Position numbers and translations under genes: made by a program
Part shown: piece by piece, positions 54,265 to 64,000 of the stretch
Numbering within the stretch: position 1 is the stretch's first letter
Layout of the letters: every line of letters starts with the position of its first letter
Source of the DNA: Aquilaria yunnanensis
Taxonomy: Eukaryota > Streptophyta > Magnoliopsida > Malvales > Thymelaeaceae
DNA: 64,000 bases
Assembly (NCBI GenBank): GCA_039654915.1
Contig: CM077595.1
Coordinates: forward strand, 45,415,501 to 45,479,500
Direction: 5' to 3'
The notes under the pieces: model-generated
Databases searched by the model: none
The model's input: only the letters and a program-made list of their open reading frames with translations
Told to the model about the DNA's origin: nothing

Positions 54265-57200
54265 AAAAATTTTGGTCCTCTAAAATTGCCCTTAGATTGG
54301 GATACTCATCTAGATACCTTTCTAGAATTTCTTTCTTAGTTTCCCAGGTTGCCTTTTTTTCAGAATGGTTTGACCATTGTATTTTAACCATGAGAATTAA
54401 TTTGTTCCTTTGACTTCTGGTATCCTTAGCTAAGTTAGCTATAGGTTTCTCTTCATATGTTAGATTTGGCTCTAACTATATGTCTTCCACTACTATAGCA
54501 TGCTTTGCATCCAATAGACACTTCTTAAGCATACTGACATGGAAAACATTATGAACACTTGACATACTTGGTGATAGAGCTAACCTATAAGCCATCTTGC
54601 CAACTCTATCTAATATCTCATAAAGATCAATGTACCTTGGAGCTAGTTTGCTTCTTTTTCCAAACCTGACAGTGCCCTTTGTTGGTGCTACTTTAAGCCA
54701 CACTTTATCACCAATATCAAACTCTAAGTCTCTTCTTCTTTTCTTTACATAAATAGTGGTTCTTTCATTAGCTATCCTTAACCTTTCTTGTATCTTCTTG
54801 ATTTGCTTGTCATTTCTTCAATAATCTCAGGGCCCAACTCTAGCTTATTTGAGGTTTCCACCCAACAATGGGGTGTCATTCTCCTTCTCCTGTAAAGGGC
54901 TTCATAAGGTGCCATACCAATGGTGCTTTGATTACTATTGTTGTAAGAAAATTCCACCAAAGGTAAATGTCGGTTTCATTCTCCTTTGAAATCCAAGATA
55001 CAGCTCCTGAGCATGTCTTCAAGTATCTGAATCACCTTCTTAATCTGTCCATCTATCTAAGGGTGGTATGTAGTGCTCAAGTGGATTTTGTTTCCTAGTG
55101 CTTTGTGAAATGCACTTCAAAATCTAGCCGTAAACCTTGGATCTCTATTTGAGACTATGGAGTTTGGCATTCCATGCAACCTTACTATCTCATTGATGTA
55201 CATTTGTGCTAACTTTTCTAGTGAGTTTGTGATCTTTATTGGTAAAAAGTGCGCACACTTGGTTAGCCAATCCACAATGACCCAGATGGTGTCATGCCTT
55301 AATTTGGTCATAGGCAGCCTAGTTAAGAAGTCCATAGTGATGTTACCCCACTTTCTCACTGGAATAGGTAGAGTCTGTAGTGTTCCTATTGGCTTCCGAT
55401 GCTTTACCTTTATCCTTTGGCATGTGGCACATTTAGAGACATATGTGGCTATGTACTTCTTCATGTTTGGCCACCAGAAATGTGTTTTCGAGTCTTTGTA
55501 CATCTTTTCACTTCTAGGATGGATATTTAGTTTACTAGTGTGAGCTTCCTCAAGTATCTCATTTTTGAGTTCTTGCTCACTAGGCACACATATTTTGCCC
55601 TTAAAGTGTAGTAGTCCTTGCTTGTAGGCAAAAGATTCATACAATGACCCTTTATTTTCTCCTGAAATCTTCTTCAAATTAAGGTCTGCTTCTTGTACCT
55701 TTCTTATCTCATCGATCCACCCAAACTGAATAGTTAACATATTAATTTGTGCTCCTTCCCATTGTTGCCACTTATACCAAAGGCATAGCAAACTATTTTC
55801 CTTGCTTGTATCAACTAAAGATCCACCCTTTAGCAAACCAGTGTACTTCGTACTTAATGTATTTGCCACTAGATTGCCTTTGCTGTCAGTATACTCAATG
55901 CTATAATCATAGTCTTTAATATACTCCAACCATCTTCTTTGCCTCATGTTCAACTCCTTCTGAGTGAACAAGTATTTTAGGCTTTTATGGTCAATGTATA
56001 TTACAAATGAGCTCCCCATTAACTAATGCCTCCATTGTTTTAAGGCAAAGATCACTAGAGCAAGCTCTAGGTCATGGGTAGGATAGTTTTGCTCATAGGG
56101 TCTTAATTGCCTTGACCCATAAGCAATCACATTCCTGTCTTGCATCAACACACATCCTAACCCAGATCTAGATGCATCTATATAGATGATGTAAGGTTTC
56201 CTTGGATCAGGTAGGATTAACACTAGAGCTTGAATCAGTTTGCTCATTATCTCCTGAAAGCTCTTTTCACATTTTTTAGTCCACTCAAACTTTTGACCCT
56301 TCTTGGTCAGTTAAGTAAGGACTGAGGCAATCAAGGAGAATTTTGATACAAATCTCCTATAATAGCATGACAATCCTAAGAAGCTTCTAATTTCTTTTAC
56401 AGTCTTAGGTCTTTCCCACTTTTGCATAGACTTAACCTTTTCAGGGTCTGCTCTAAAGCCTTGTGCATTAATGATATGTCCTAGGAAAGAAACTTCTTTT
56501 ACCTAAAATTGGCACTTGGAAAAATTAGCTTATAGCTAATTGTCTAATAGTGTGTTTAAGACAATTCTTAAGTGATGCTCATGTTCACTTTCATCCTTAG
56601 AATGCAGGAGGGGTGTTAGTCAAGCCAAGGGCATGACTGTGTACTCATAATGTCCATATCTTGTTCTGAATGCTGTCTTGGGTATATCATCCTCTTTTAC
56701 CCTTAACTAAAATTACCTAGATCTCAAATCAATCTTAGAGAACATCTTCGCTCCCTTAAGTTGATCAAATAGATCCTCAATCCTAGGGAGGGGATACTTG
56801 TTCTTGATGGTCATAGCATTTAGCTTTCTATAGTCAATGCACATTCTTAAAGATCCATCCTTCTTTTTCACAAAGAGAACTAGAGCTCCCCATGGTAAAC
56901 ACTTGGTCTTATGAACCCTTTTTCAAGTAGTTCATCAAGTTGTTTCTTGAGCTCAATCATCTCTGTGATTGGCATTTTATAAGGTGGTGTCGATACTGGT
57001 GTAGCTCTAGGCTATAGTTTAATCTCAAATTCAATCTCTCTTGGAGGAGGAATACCTGGCAAATCTTTAAGTTGTGGGTAGTCTTTCACTATAAGTATCC
57101 TACTAACTTCTTCCTAAATTTCAACATCATTCAATGTATAGTATTCATCTTCAGAAATCACAAGAATCTCATCTAACACTGCTAGTTCCATTCCATGCAT

Positions 57201-58072
57201 TTCATAAACTAATTCCTTAGAATTCACTAATACATGAACTTCATTACTAGGCAATGTGATTTCTCTTTTTGCACAATCAATCTTTATACCATATATAGCC
57301 AACCAATTCATACCCAAAACAATATCATATTGTGGAATATTCAACGCTAGCAGATCAGTCATAATCTTAGTCTTTCCTCCTTCTAGCTCATAGTCCTTAG
57401 CTAGTTCATTCGTGAAAAGACATTGACTACTTGCTATTCTTATTAACGATATGTTAGGCATGAATTCAATACGCAATTTCATAGATTCAGCTAACTTCCT
57501 ACCCACAATGTACATTGAGCCACCAATATCAAACAATGCACTCACAGAATACCATTTAAATAAATGTTACATCTAAGTGCCCCTTGTTGGGATGTCTCCC
57601 CTTTGTCAATATGGAATACTCTTTCCAGCCCTCTACACTTGTAGCCTTGGTACTGTTGGAGCACCTCTTGGCTAAACATCTCTGGTAGCTAGCATATTAG
57701 GCCTATTATGGCCTTTGCTCGTCTTGCCCTCTTTTTTGGACCAAAGGGCAATCTTTGATCCAGTGATCCAAAGAACCACATCTGAGACACGCTTGTGTCT
57801 CAAAGTAACATGGCTTCTTGCCATGGAATTTCTTGCATCGAGGACACCTTGGGCCAACAAACTTACTCTTGGCCTTGCCATCCATACTAGGTTTTCAAAA
57901 CTTGGCAGTGTCGTTACCTTTCATTGGCTTCTACAATCTTCCAGCCTAGCTAGTCTATCTTGGTCCACTAGGAAACCATTTACTTTCATACTCATCCTGT
58001 TCCACCAGTAAAGCCTTCTGAACAGCATCATGATAGGTAATGGCATTGAAAGTCCTAATAGCTCTCCTGATA
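54263..58072 (-). pseudogene. F gag-pol with chromodomain, broken
   Basis: From high to low coordinates: gag C-terminus (RRAIRTFNAITYHDAVQKAL), zinc motifs CPRCKKFHGKKPC and CLRCGSLDH, and protease ALFDIGGSMYIVGRKLA (57545 down). The decayed RT keeps [34 protein letters not shown] and HLRIVL, but the catalytic box is missing. RNase H has [29 protein letters not shown]. The integrase zinc domain is HTSKLNIHPRSEKMY...CATCQRIK, core D sites MDFLTRLP and SNRDPRF. Last comes FHVSMLKKCLLDAKH and a chromodomain-like tail (VKIQWSNHSEKKATWETKKE, LERYLDEYP). The integrase Glu site reads GQIKKVIQ, not the usual SERT-type. Stops and frameshifts throughout. Confidence 0.85.
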
Positions 58073-58075
58073 TCT

Positions 58076-60800
58076 AGTAAGGGTTAGATGGTTCTTAGGT
58101 CATTGTGGCACCTAAGTGTCACCAGGGGCAAATGGGATTTTGTAACCCAAGGTGATAGGTTTGGCTGTTATGCTGATAAGTTATTCTTTTGGACCTAAGT
58201 GGAAAGAAAACATAGAGTTGGACTAAATTGCCGAGTCTTGTGGCACTATTTGAGCATGAGGTTCTTTTGAAAAAATTTATTAAGTTGAAGGGCTAAAAGG
58301 TATAAGGTTGGTTTTAAAACCATTTTAGGGGTGAAGCTGTTCACGATTCATCATCTTCAACCTTCCATCATCGTAGCTCTCCCTTTCCCTTCAAAATCCA
58401 TGGCCAGAATCTTCATAAAATCATCAATTCTTGGTGGAAATCAAAGCCTTATGAAGAACCCAAGTAGAAAGGATTTTGTTTGCATGGGTTGATTGATTTG
58501 AGCTCAAAATCATGTTTTTGAGCTAGGTAAGCTCTAAATTTGGTTAGGACTAGTTGTTCTTTGATTATTCTTGGTTTCTTGAGCTTCCATGAGCTTGGTT
58601 CTAGTGAGAATGACCTTGAATTAGTGCCTTTTGTGTTGAATTTTCTTAGAATCATAGGAGCCCTAGTGGAACCCAAGTTCTTGGGTTACTTTTTCTCCTA
58701 AATTGAGGTAAGGGATTTAGTTTACATACTCTTGTAATGCATGTCTTAGTTGCTTGAATGTTGGTTTCAAGTGGTTTGTAAGATTTGCATGGTTAATGTG
58801 AGGTTTGTGTTGTGAGGGACTAGTGGTAACCAATCACTTAGGTAGTGCAATTGAGCCCTTGATGCTTGGTTAGTTTGGCATTGAAATGGCCTATTGTAGT
58901 TGTTTTAATGGATTGAAGGTTGGCAAGGCTTGGTATGAAGCTTTGGGTGGCTTAGGAGGCCTCTAAACATGCTATGGACAAAGTTTGGAAGTGCTGGGCT
59001 AGGGGGCCTAATGCCTAGGTGCCAAGTGGTGCTGCAGTGCCTACAACCCCATTTGGAATGCAAAGAGAAATGGCCTCTGGTGCCTTAGTGCCAATTCTAG
59101 TGCCTAGGCACCAAAACTTGACAACATTGCCATGCTATAGAATTTTCACCACAAGTTTTTGCTAGTGTGTCGGATTGAGGCGATTTAACATTCATGTGTA
59201 GCCGAGAGAATGATCTACAACTTTCATGCTTTCACTCAAGGCTGAACTGGCCTAGATTTTTCTATATTTTACTTGAAAGTGAGGGGTCAGTGAGTGCTTA
59301 AGGGGCCTTAGGGCAGAAGATGACCAATGGTATCTTAGTACCTATATCGCTTTGTGAAGCATTAGTTTGTTGACCAAGGTTTCTTGTGTACAAAAAAGGA
59401 ATGAAGAAAAATGATCTAGAAGGAGCTTAGAGCACTGCAATAAGGCCAACAGGAAAGGTTAATGGAGTTTAGCATCATCTGTAGTCTTGCTAAAGGCTTA
59501 AGGCTTCAGACACCAATGAGGAACCTTAGTGTGTATGTTGAGTCCATCCATAGCAAATCTTACCATAATAGAGTGAACCAAGTAATGGTGGATAGTGGAG
59601 CACCATGGATGAAGGTTTGGTACACTTGTGGCTTAGCCAAGTTGTGACTTGAGGCACAAGTGAAAGCTTAGTGCATCCTTGGTAGGTTAAATGGGCAACA
59701 CTTACTACCTTGGTAGTCTAAGTGAGCTTATTAGCTCGAGACACCAAGTGGAAGCCTAGTGCACCTAGTTAGGTGGAGGCCTAGTACCATACTGGCCTGG
59801 ACAAGCTCAGGGCTTAAGGCACTATGCGAGAGCCTAGTACACCTAATGAATGTGTTAGAGCTCAAGCAAGAAGCATCCACCATGTTCACCTATACAACAA
59901 TAAAGGGAAGGTTATTCAGTGAGCTTAGCTCACTAGGATGTTAGCAAGCCAAGGCTTGCTAGGAGTGAGTTAAGGGCCAAAAGCTCGCTGCGCACAGGGT
60001 GACATTCGTGTGAGGACTAGGTTGAGGAGGGGTCTCAAGGGACCCAAATATATGTGCATATGTTAGCTCTCATACTGCATTGGGCCCATAGTAGATTTCA
60101 TATATTATATATATGAGTGTCCTCAGGTTTTTGTATTGCAGGTTTTTAATGTTTCTTTGCAGGTACCCAAATCCTTTACTGAGAATCTTCAAATTCTCTT
60201 TCCTTTTAATGTTGTTATGCAGATCTCACCTGTAAGGAGCTAGCAACCGTGGAAGGTTGTTGAGCTAGTATTTTTCATGTAGGTATCCACCTAGTGAATT
60301 GTTATTGAGTTTAGTTTTACTGGTTAAGTTGTTTGTGCTAACTATCATCTTCTTGTAGCCTTGTAAAGGCTAGGGGTATAATGAAGAACGTAGTGGACCA
60401 AGGATCTCAATAGTAATCTTTCAGTATACGTATGTATGCTAGTTTAGCCTCCAATGTCTCTAGGTTGATTAGCATTTTAGTTACTTTTGGGCATGTGGAT
60501 AGTCTTTACTTATGTAATGATGCATATATGTAGGTTTTACTTGTAGTAAATACGCTTATCTTTTATGCTTTGACTTGTGTTTTAGTTATGTTTTATAAAT
60601 GCCAGCAATGTTTTTGATTCATTTTCTTAAAGTGAAATTCAAGTCGAAGCAACTGCATGCATAGTGCATTACAGGTTAATAACTAGATGCGTGAAAGGTT
60701 TTAAAATGGGACAAGTAATTAACTAGCCAACTACAACTAGCATGGGACTCTGGTTTCGTAGTCTTCCTAGGAGGGCACCATTTAGGGTAGGGACACTATA
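58076..60800 (+). repeat. E 3' LTR, truncated at its 5' side
   Basis: It matches 34725-37470 of the 5' LTR from ATCTAGTAAGGG to CTATA and ends at the GTTGT TSD. The first roughly 120 bp are absent, and the break abuts F gag sequence, with no polypurine tract. It is older and more diverged than the C1 and T2 LTR pairs. Confidence 0.82.
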
Positions 60801-60805
60801 GTTGT

Positions 60806-63051
60806 AGCATGTCTCCAACATTTATTCCCTTTAGTTTTACCCTCCAATTGATTGTTGCGACTGCTCTTCACTAAAAAGCCCTTATTCATAGCTTTATTAT
60901 TTCCTTGTTTTCTATGACCATATCTAACTTGGCTCGTAGGCCACATCAAATTTTTTTTCAAAGATCTAGACTTGGATCGAGGGATGGGCCACTTCAACCA
61001 GTATTAGTACTTTAATTCTGAAGGTGATAGAAAAAGGGCTCTACTTTGTAGCCTTTCTTGGTATAGTTCAATTTGATACCTTGACCTACCCATCACTCTG
61101 GGGATGAGCTATTGGAGCAAAGTGTATTTTTATGCCAGGATTCTTTACAAACTCCTAAAATCCTTTATCTATAAATTACTTCCCATCCTCCACTACTAGC
61201 ACCTTTAGGTATCCAAATCTTCATATTATGTTTTTCTAGACAAATTTCTAAACTTCTTTCACCAATCTAGTTGCCAGAAGTTTGGCTTTGACCCATTTTA
61301 TGATGTAATCTATTGTAGCCACACAATACTTCATTCCTCTGGGGGCCATAAGTAGAAGGCCAATTAGATCAATTCCCAATATAGCAAAAGGCCAAGGGTA
61401 ACTTGCTAATTCCACTACTTCAGAAAAGACCCTCTACATAAGGGAATGTCTTTAGCATTTGTCACAATACTTAATTATTTTTTGTGCATCTTACATTAGT
61501 CTTGGCCAAGAATACCTTTATTACAGAAAGACTCTAGCTAAGGCATCTGTGCCAATACGGGATCCACACATTCCTTTGTGTACTTTTTCAGTACTACCTT
61601 TATATCTTCTTCCTCCACACATCTCTAGATGGGGTTAGAATGGCCTTGCTTGTATAGCTCATCTCTGATTAAAAAGTTCCACTCAACTCTTTGCCTTATC
61701 TTGGATGCTTCCCTAGGTCTGGAGGTAAGCATCCTTCGGCCAAATAGTCTCTTAATGGCACTCTTTGACCTTTATCTATGCTCAAGACAATCAGGCTATT
61801 AATGCTCAAGGACTCATGGATTTTGGTGCTCACAAAGGACTTTGCTAGTGTGTCGGCCTCAACATTTTCTTTTCGAGGTATCTTACTGATTCAAACTTGT
61901 TTGAATTTTTGGATTAGTTTCTTTATGAAGTTAAAGTATTCTTAAATTTTGGCTCTTTAACCATGTATTCTCCTCTAAACTGCCAAACTAGCAACTGGGA
62001 ATCATTGCAAGCTCGAAGTGACCAAATACCAATGTTTTTTCTAGTTCAAGACTAACTATCAGAGATTCATATTAAGCAACATTGTTCATCACCTAGGAAC
62101 CGAAGTTGGTGGACTTTATTATTTCCATGCCTTGGGGACCTCAAAGGACTATATCGGCACCTTAATGTCCTATTCCTAAAGCTCTATCCCCAAAGAGTGA
62201 CCACTTTAGCTCTTTCTTTTCTGAGGTAGGCTCGGTTGCTTTAGTGTTCTTGGGCAGTTTAGTAATGAAATCTGCCAATGCTTGTGCTTTTATAGCTTTT
62301 CTTAGTTCATACACATTGTCATATCCACTAAGCTCAATACACTACTTGGATAGATGCCTGAATGGTCAACTCTTTTCATGAAAATCCTGAAAAGAAGGCT
62401 ACTTTGGATAGTGATTATGTGTCCTTGAAAATAAGGCCAAAATCTCATTCCTCCTAATACCAAAGCATAAACAGCTTTTTGCAAGACTGGGTACCCTATT
62501 TCAATACCAAGCAGAGACTTGCTAACATAGTAAACTTCCTCTTCTTTTAGTATAAGGACAGAGCTAACTGCTTTTTCACTTAACATAAGGTGTAGTACGA
62601 GTGGTTCTCCTTTTTTAAGTTGCCAAAGTGTCAGCAGGCTTACCAGGTAGTCCTTCAACTTGTCCCAAGCATCCTAGCATTTTCCATTCCAATATGCTTG
62701 CCCTTTACCAATGTTAGTGCCCTTCTGTTGCCAATTTTGTCAGGACTTTGAAGAACAAGCAACATTGGTCTCCATATCATGATATGAAATGACTTAGTGC
62801 CGTTATTCTTCTAGTGAGCCTTTGTATGTCCTTGACAGTCTTCAATTTAAAGAAAACCTTAATTTTTTCTAGGTTCACATCTATACCCTATTCAGAGACC
62901 ATGAAGTTGAGGAACTTTCCAAACCTGACATTGAATATGCATTTTTCGAGATTAAGGCATATGCAAAATTTCCTTAATTGCTGGATGGTTTCCCTCATGT
63001 TTCTAACATGGTCATCAGAGTGCTTATTTCTTACAATTATGTCATCCATAT
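60806..63051 (-). pseudogene. O pol: RT (part), RNase H, integrase, heavily decayed
   Basis: At the low end KGINVGDMLQ and RAVATINWRVKL match T2 (KGIKKGDLVL, RVATALNLRAR). Above 61040, integrase segments align with T3 in order. 62302-62658 still reads KGEPLVLHLMLSEKAVSSVL, YYVSKSLLGIEIGYPVLQKA and RVDHSG, which are RNase H landmarks of Tat elements. Near 62870-63050 RT landmarks RNKHSDDHV, LNLEKCIFNV and GKFLNFMVSE follow. The reading is cut at the YMDD motif by the solo LTR at 63052. Many stops. Confidence 0.8.
63047..63051. other. Target-site duplication of the solo Tat LTR (CATAT)
   Basis: CATAT at 63047-63051 and 63928-63932. On the minus strand these are the ATATG of the RT catalytic Tyr-Met codons. 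Confidence 0.92.
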
Positions 63052-63927
63052 TGATAGCCAAAGTCTATCGCCTCTATCTAGCTGAACTCCCTGCCACAAG
63101 AATGGCCAGAAGAAACTGGCGCTACCCGAGAAAAGGTGAGATCATACACCTCGGGAGATAGCCGAAGAGCTCCGAGCCCGGCACGCCAGGAAACTTGAGG
63201 ATACTACTAGCCCCCCCGAGGTTGCAAACAGATCGCCTTCGGAAAAGAGACACCAGCTATCGCGGGCCGAACATGATCTCCCCGAAGGCGGAACTCCCTG
63301 AAGCTGGGAACCCCCGAACTGGGTGCGTGTTTCCCGAAGAGGCATTGTCCGTACCAAAGGACGACCTCGACCAGGGACCTCGGGAGTACGGCAGGAGCAT
63401 TTAAGGAAGCATTTAAGGAGGCCTCTGATACATCCTTTCACAGACGTCATAAGCCACCTCAAAAGGCGCTCTGACACGCTGACACCATCAAAATCACATC
63501 ATGGCTCATCTCAGCACAAGGCTCAAGGCAACCTGCTACCAGCTATCTGTCCCCTACGCCCAGAAACTCAGGGAACATCCGACCGAACAGGTGTCGCGAT
63601 CTGAACGGGCTAGGCACTCCTATAAATACCAGGAAATAAATACTTGGCAGGAGGTTGGTTGGCAAAAGGTCTGACTCCCAGACTCTGAGAAAATCACCAG
63701 GCGAGACTTTTCAGCCCTTTGTGCTATTTCCTTTGCCTTTCTCAGCCACCACTGACTTGGGCGTCGAAGGCTCCCCCCCCGGAAACACATTCCGGGGGCC
63801 TCCTAACCCACTTTTTCTGAGCATCTCAGGTACTCTCCCTTGGGCGCACCATCCTCCAGGCGTTCTTCCTCCCAGAAGTCTCTCCGACAGTCACCATGAC
63901 TCTAAATGATGAGGCCCATGGCCATCA
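63052..63927 (+). mobile_element. Solo LTR of a Tat-like element
   Basis: TGATAGCC to GGCCATCA, 876 bp, related to the T1 and T2 LTRs: shared CCCCGAAGGCGGAA, CCTCGGGAGTACGG, ACTCCTATAAATACCAGG and ACTTGGGCGTCG blocks. TATA box at 63621-63628. Perfect TSD, no internal sequence. Confidence 0.93.
63621..63628 (+). promoter_or_regulatory. TATA box of the solo Tat LTR
   Basis: TATAAATA in the same CACTCC...CCAGG context as the T2 LTRs. Confidence 0.6.
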
Positions 63928-63932
63928 CATAT

Positions 63933-64000
63933 ACACTTCCATGTTCTTTCCTATTTGCTCGATGAACTCATTGTCCATCATGCAATGGTACGTTGTACTA
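63933..64000 (-). pseudogene. O reverse transcriptase, piece right of the solo LTR
   Basis: The minus strand carries the residues before the catalytic motif (NMEVY next to the CATAT site), continuing the RT cut at 63051. It runs off the window end. Confidence 0.65.

Larger units (their letters stand above)
39390..58075 (-). mobile_element. F: minus-strand chromovirus (Tekay/Del-like), 5' end lost
   Basis: Read on the minus strand: gag C-terminus and zinc knuckles, protease, RT, RNase H, integrase and a chromodomain, then a polypurine tract (54252-54264). The 3' LTR starts TGTCACCACC at 54251 and continues past T3 at 41768 toward about 39.4 kb. The gag N-terminus and 5' LTR are missing; at 58075 the gag reading runs straight into E's truncated 3' LTR. 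F therefore probably inserted in E and was later cut by a deletion that also removed the rest of E's interior. The left end is not precisely placed. Confidence 0.7.
34608..60800 (+). mobile_element. E: long-LTR Ty3/gypsy element, gutted and filled by later insertions
   Basis: The 5' LTR is 34608-37470, then a primer site and a degenerate gag. The 3' LTR copy (58076-60800) lacks about its first 120 bp. E's pol was not found. The space between the LTRs is occupied by chromovirus F on the opposite strand and by T3. The termini read TATGG...CTATA, so the usual TG...CA has decayed. A perfect GTTGT TSD supports one insertion. PBS and gag suggest a Tekay/Del-type chromovirus, not proved. Confidence 0.78.
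3540..64000 (-). mobile_element. O: old, multiply interrupted Tat-like Ty3/gypsy element
   Basis: O is recognised from protein-level remains that join up once the insertions are removed. The plus-strand pieces 3540-3757, 12101-12573 and 32974-33884 match exons 2 to 4 of the T3 antisense gene in order. Minus-strand pieces 34480-34607 and 60806-61100 match the C-terminal integrase region of T2 and join exactly across element E. The stretch 61100-63051 plus 63933-64000 matches integrase, RNase H and RT. The order along the plus strand (antisense gene, then pol reading leftward) is that of T3. The 3' LTR lies beyond 3540, displaced by T1, and the 5' end is right of the window. Stops and frameshifts are dense, so O is the oldest layer. 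Confidence 0.75.

Noticed and set aside
34608..60800. One chromovirus with an inverted interior (plus-strand LTRs, minus-strand pol)
   Set aside because: F has its own polypurine tract and a different LTR start (TGTCACC) on the minus strand, so a second nested element explains the data better than inversion.
60782..60997. Open minus-strand stretch with KGNKCWRHATT, resembling a gag zinc knuckle
   Set aside because: In another frame the same bases read KGINVGDMLQ and RAVATINWRVKL, which match Tat integrase and join the piece at 34480-34607 across E. The zinc-like reading is off-frame.
1..64000. CRISPR arrays, satellite or telomere repeats, ribosomal RNA or tRNA genes
   Set aside because: None seen. 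Repeats present are LTRs and short tandem units inside elements.

Overview
This window looks like intergenic heterochromatin of a flowering plant. It is made almost entirely of LTR retrotransposons inserted into one another. I see plant Ty1/copia and Ty3/gypsy proteins, GT-AG introns, TG...CA LTR ends, tRNA-type primer sites, polypurine tracts and 5-bp target-site duplications (TSDs). There are no bacterial-type genes and no intact ordinary host gene. Species cannot be told from the sequence.

The backbone is an old, decayed Tat-like Ty3/gypsy element, here called O, on the minus strand. Its remains run from 3540 to the window end, and every other element between those points sits inside it. 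From left to right: 1-3539 is the 3' part of another Tat-like element (T1, plus strand), ending in its 3' LTR. 3758-12095 is a copia element (C1) with both LTRs and a perfect CTTTC TSD; its single gag-pol frame is broken only by stop codons. 12574-32968 is an Athila-like element (A1). It has lost most of its RT/RNase H and carries two captured host-like coding segments, one an intronless copy of a LOG-type cytokinin-activating enzyme. Within A1, 19765-30084 is a nearly complete Tat-like element (T2). 34608-60800 is a plus-strand element (E) with 2.8-kb LTRs and a perfect GTTGT TSD in O's integrase. E contains a minus-strand chromovirus (F). F's 3' LTR is split by a minus-strand Tat-like element (T3, 41769-54191, TSD AATGG). 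T3's own 5' LTR is split by a solo copia LTR of the C1 family (52726-54139, TSD TGGTG). That gives the series O > E > F > T3 > solo copia LTR. At 63052-63927 a solo Tat LTR (TSD CATAT) cuts O's reverse transcriptase at its catalytic YMDD motif.

The most interesting system is a spliced gene carried antisense between pol and the 3' LTR in all four Tat-like elements (T1, T2, T3, O). It has four exons with conserved splice sites. Exon 3 is exactly 260 nt in T1, T2 and T3. The same frame phase is kept, and a TATA box lies about 230-250 bp upstream of the ATG on the antisense strand. The product has an N-terminal domain like the plant 'putative gypsy-type transposon' family, a basic/acidic linker and a long coiled coil. 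In T1 the visible exons are intact. In T2 the gene has one stop codon while the adjacent gag-pol is heavily damaged. Relics of the same exons remain recognisable in O despite three later insertions.

Gag-pol in C1, T2, T3, A1, F and O is inactivated by stops, frameshifts or deletions, so nothing here looks autonomous. Residual activity, if any, would be LTR-driven transcription or expression of the antisense gene.
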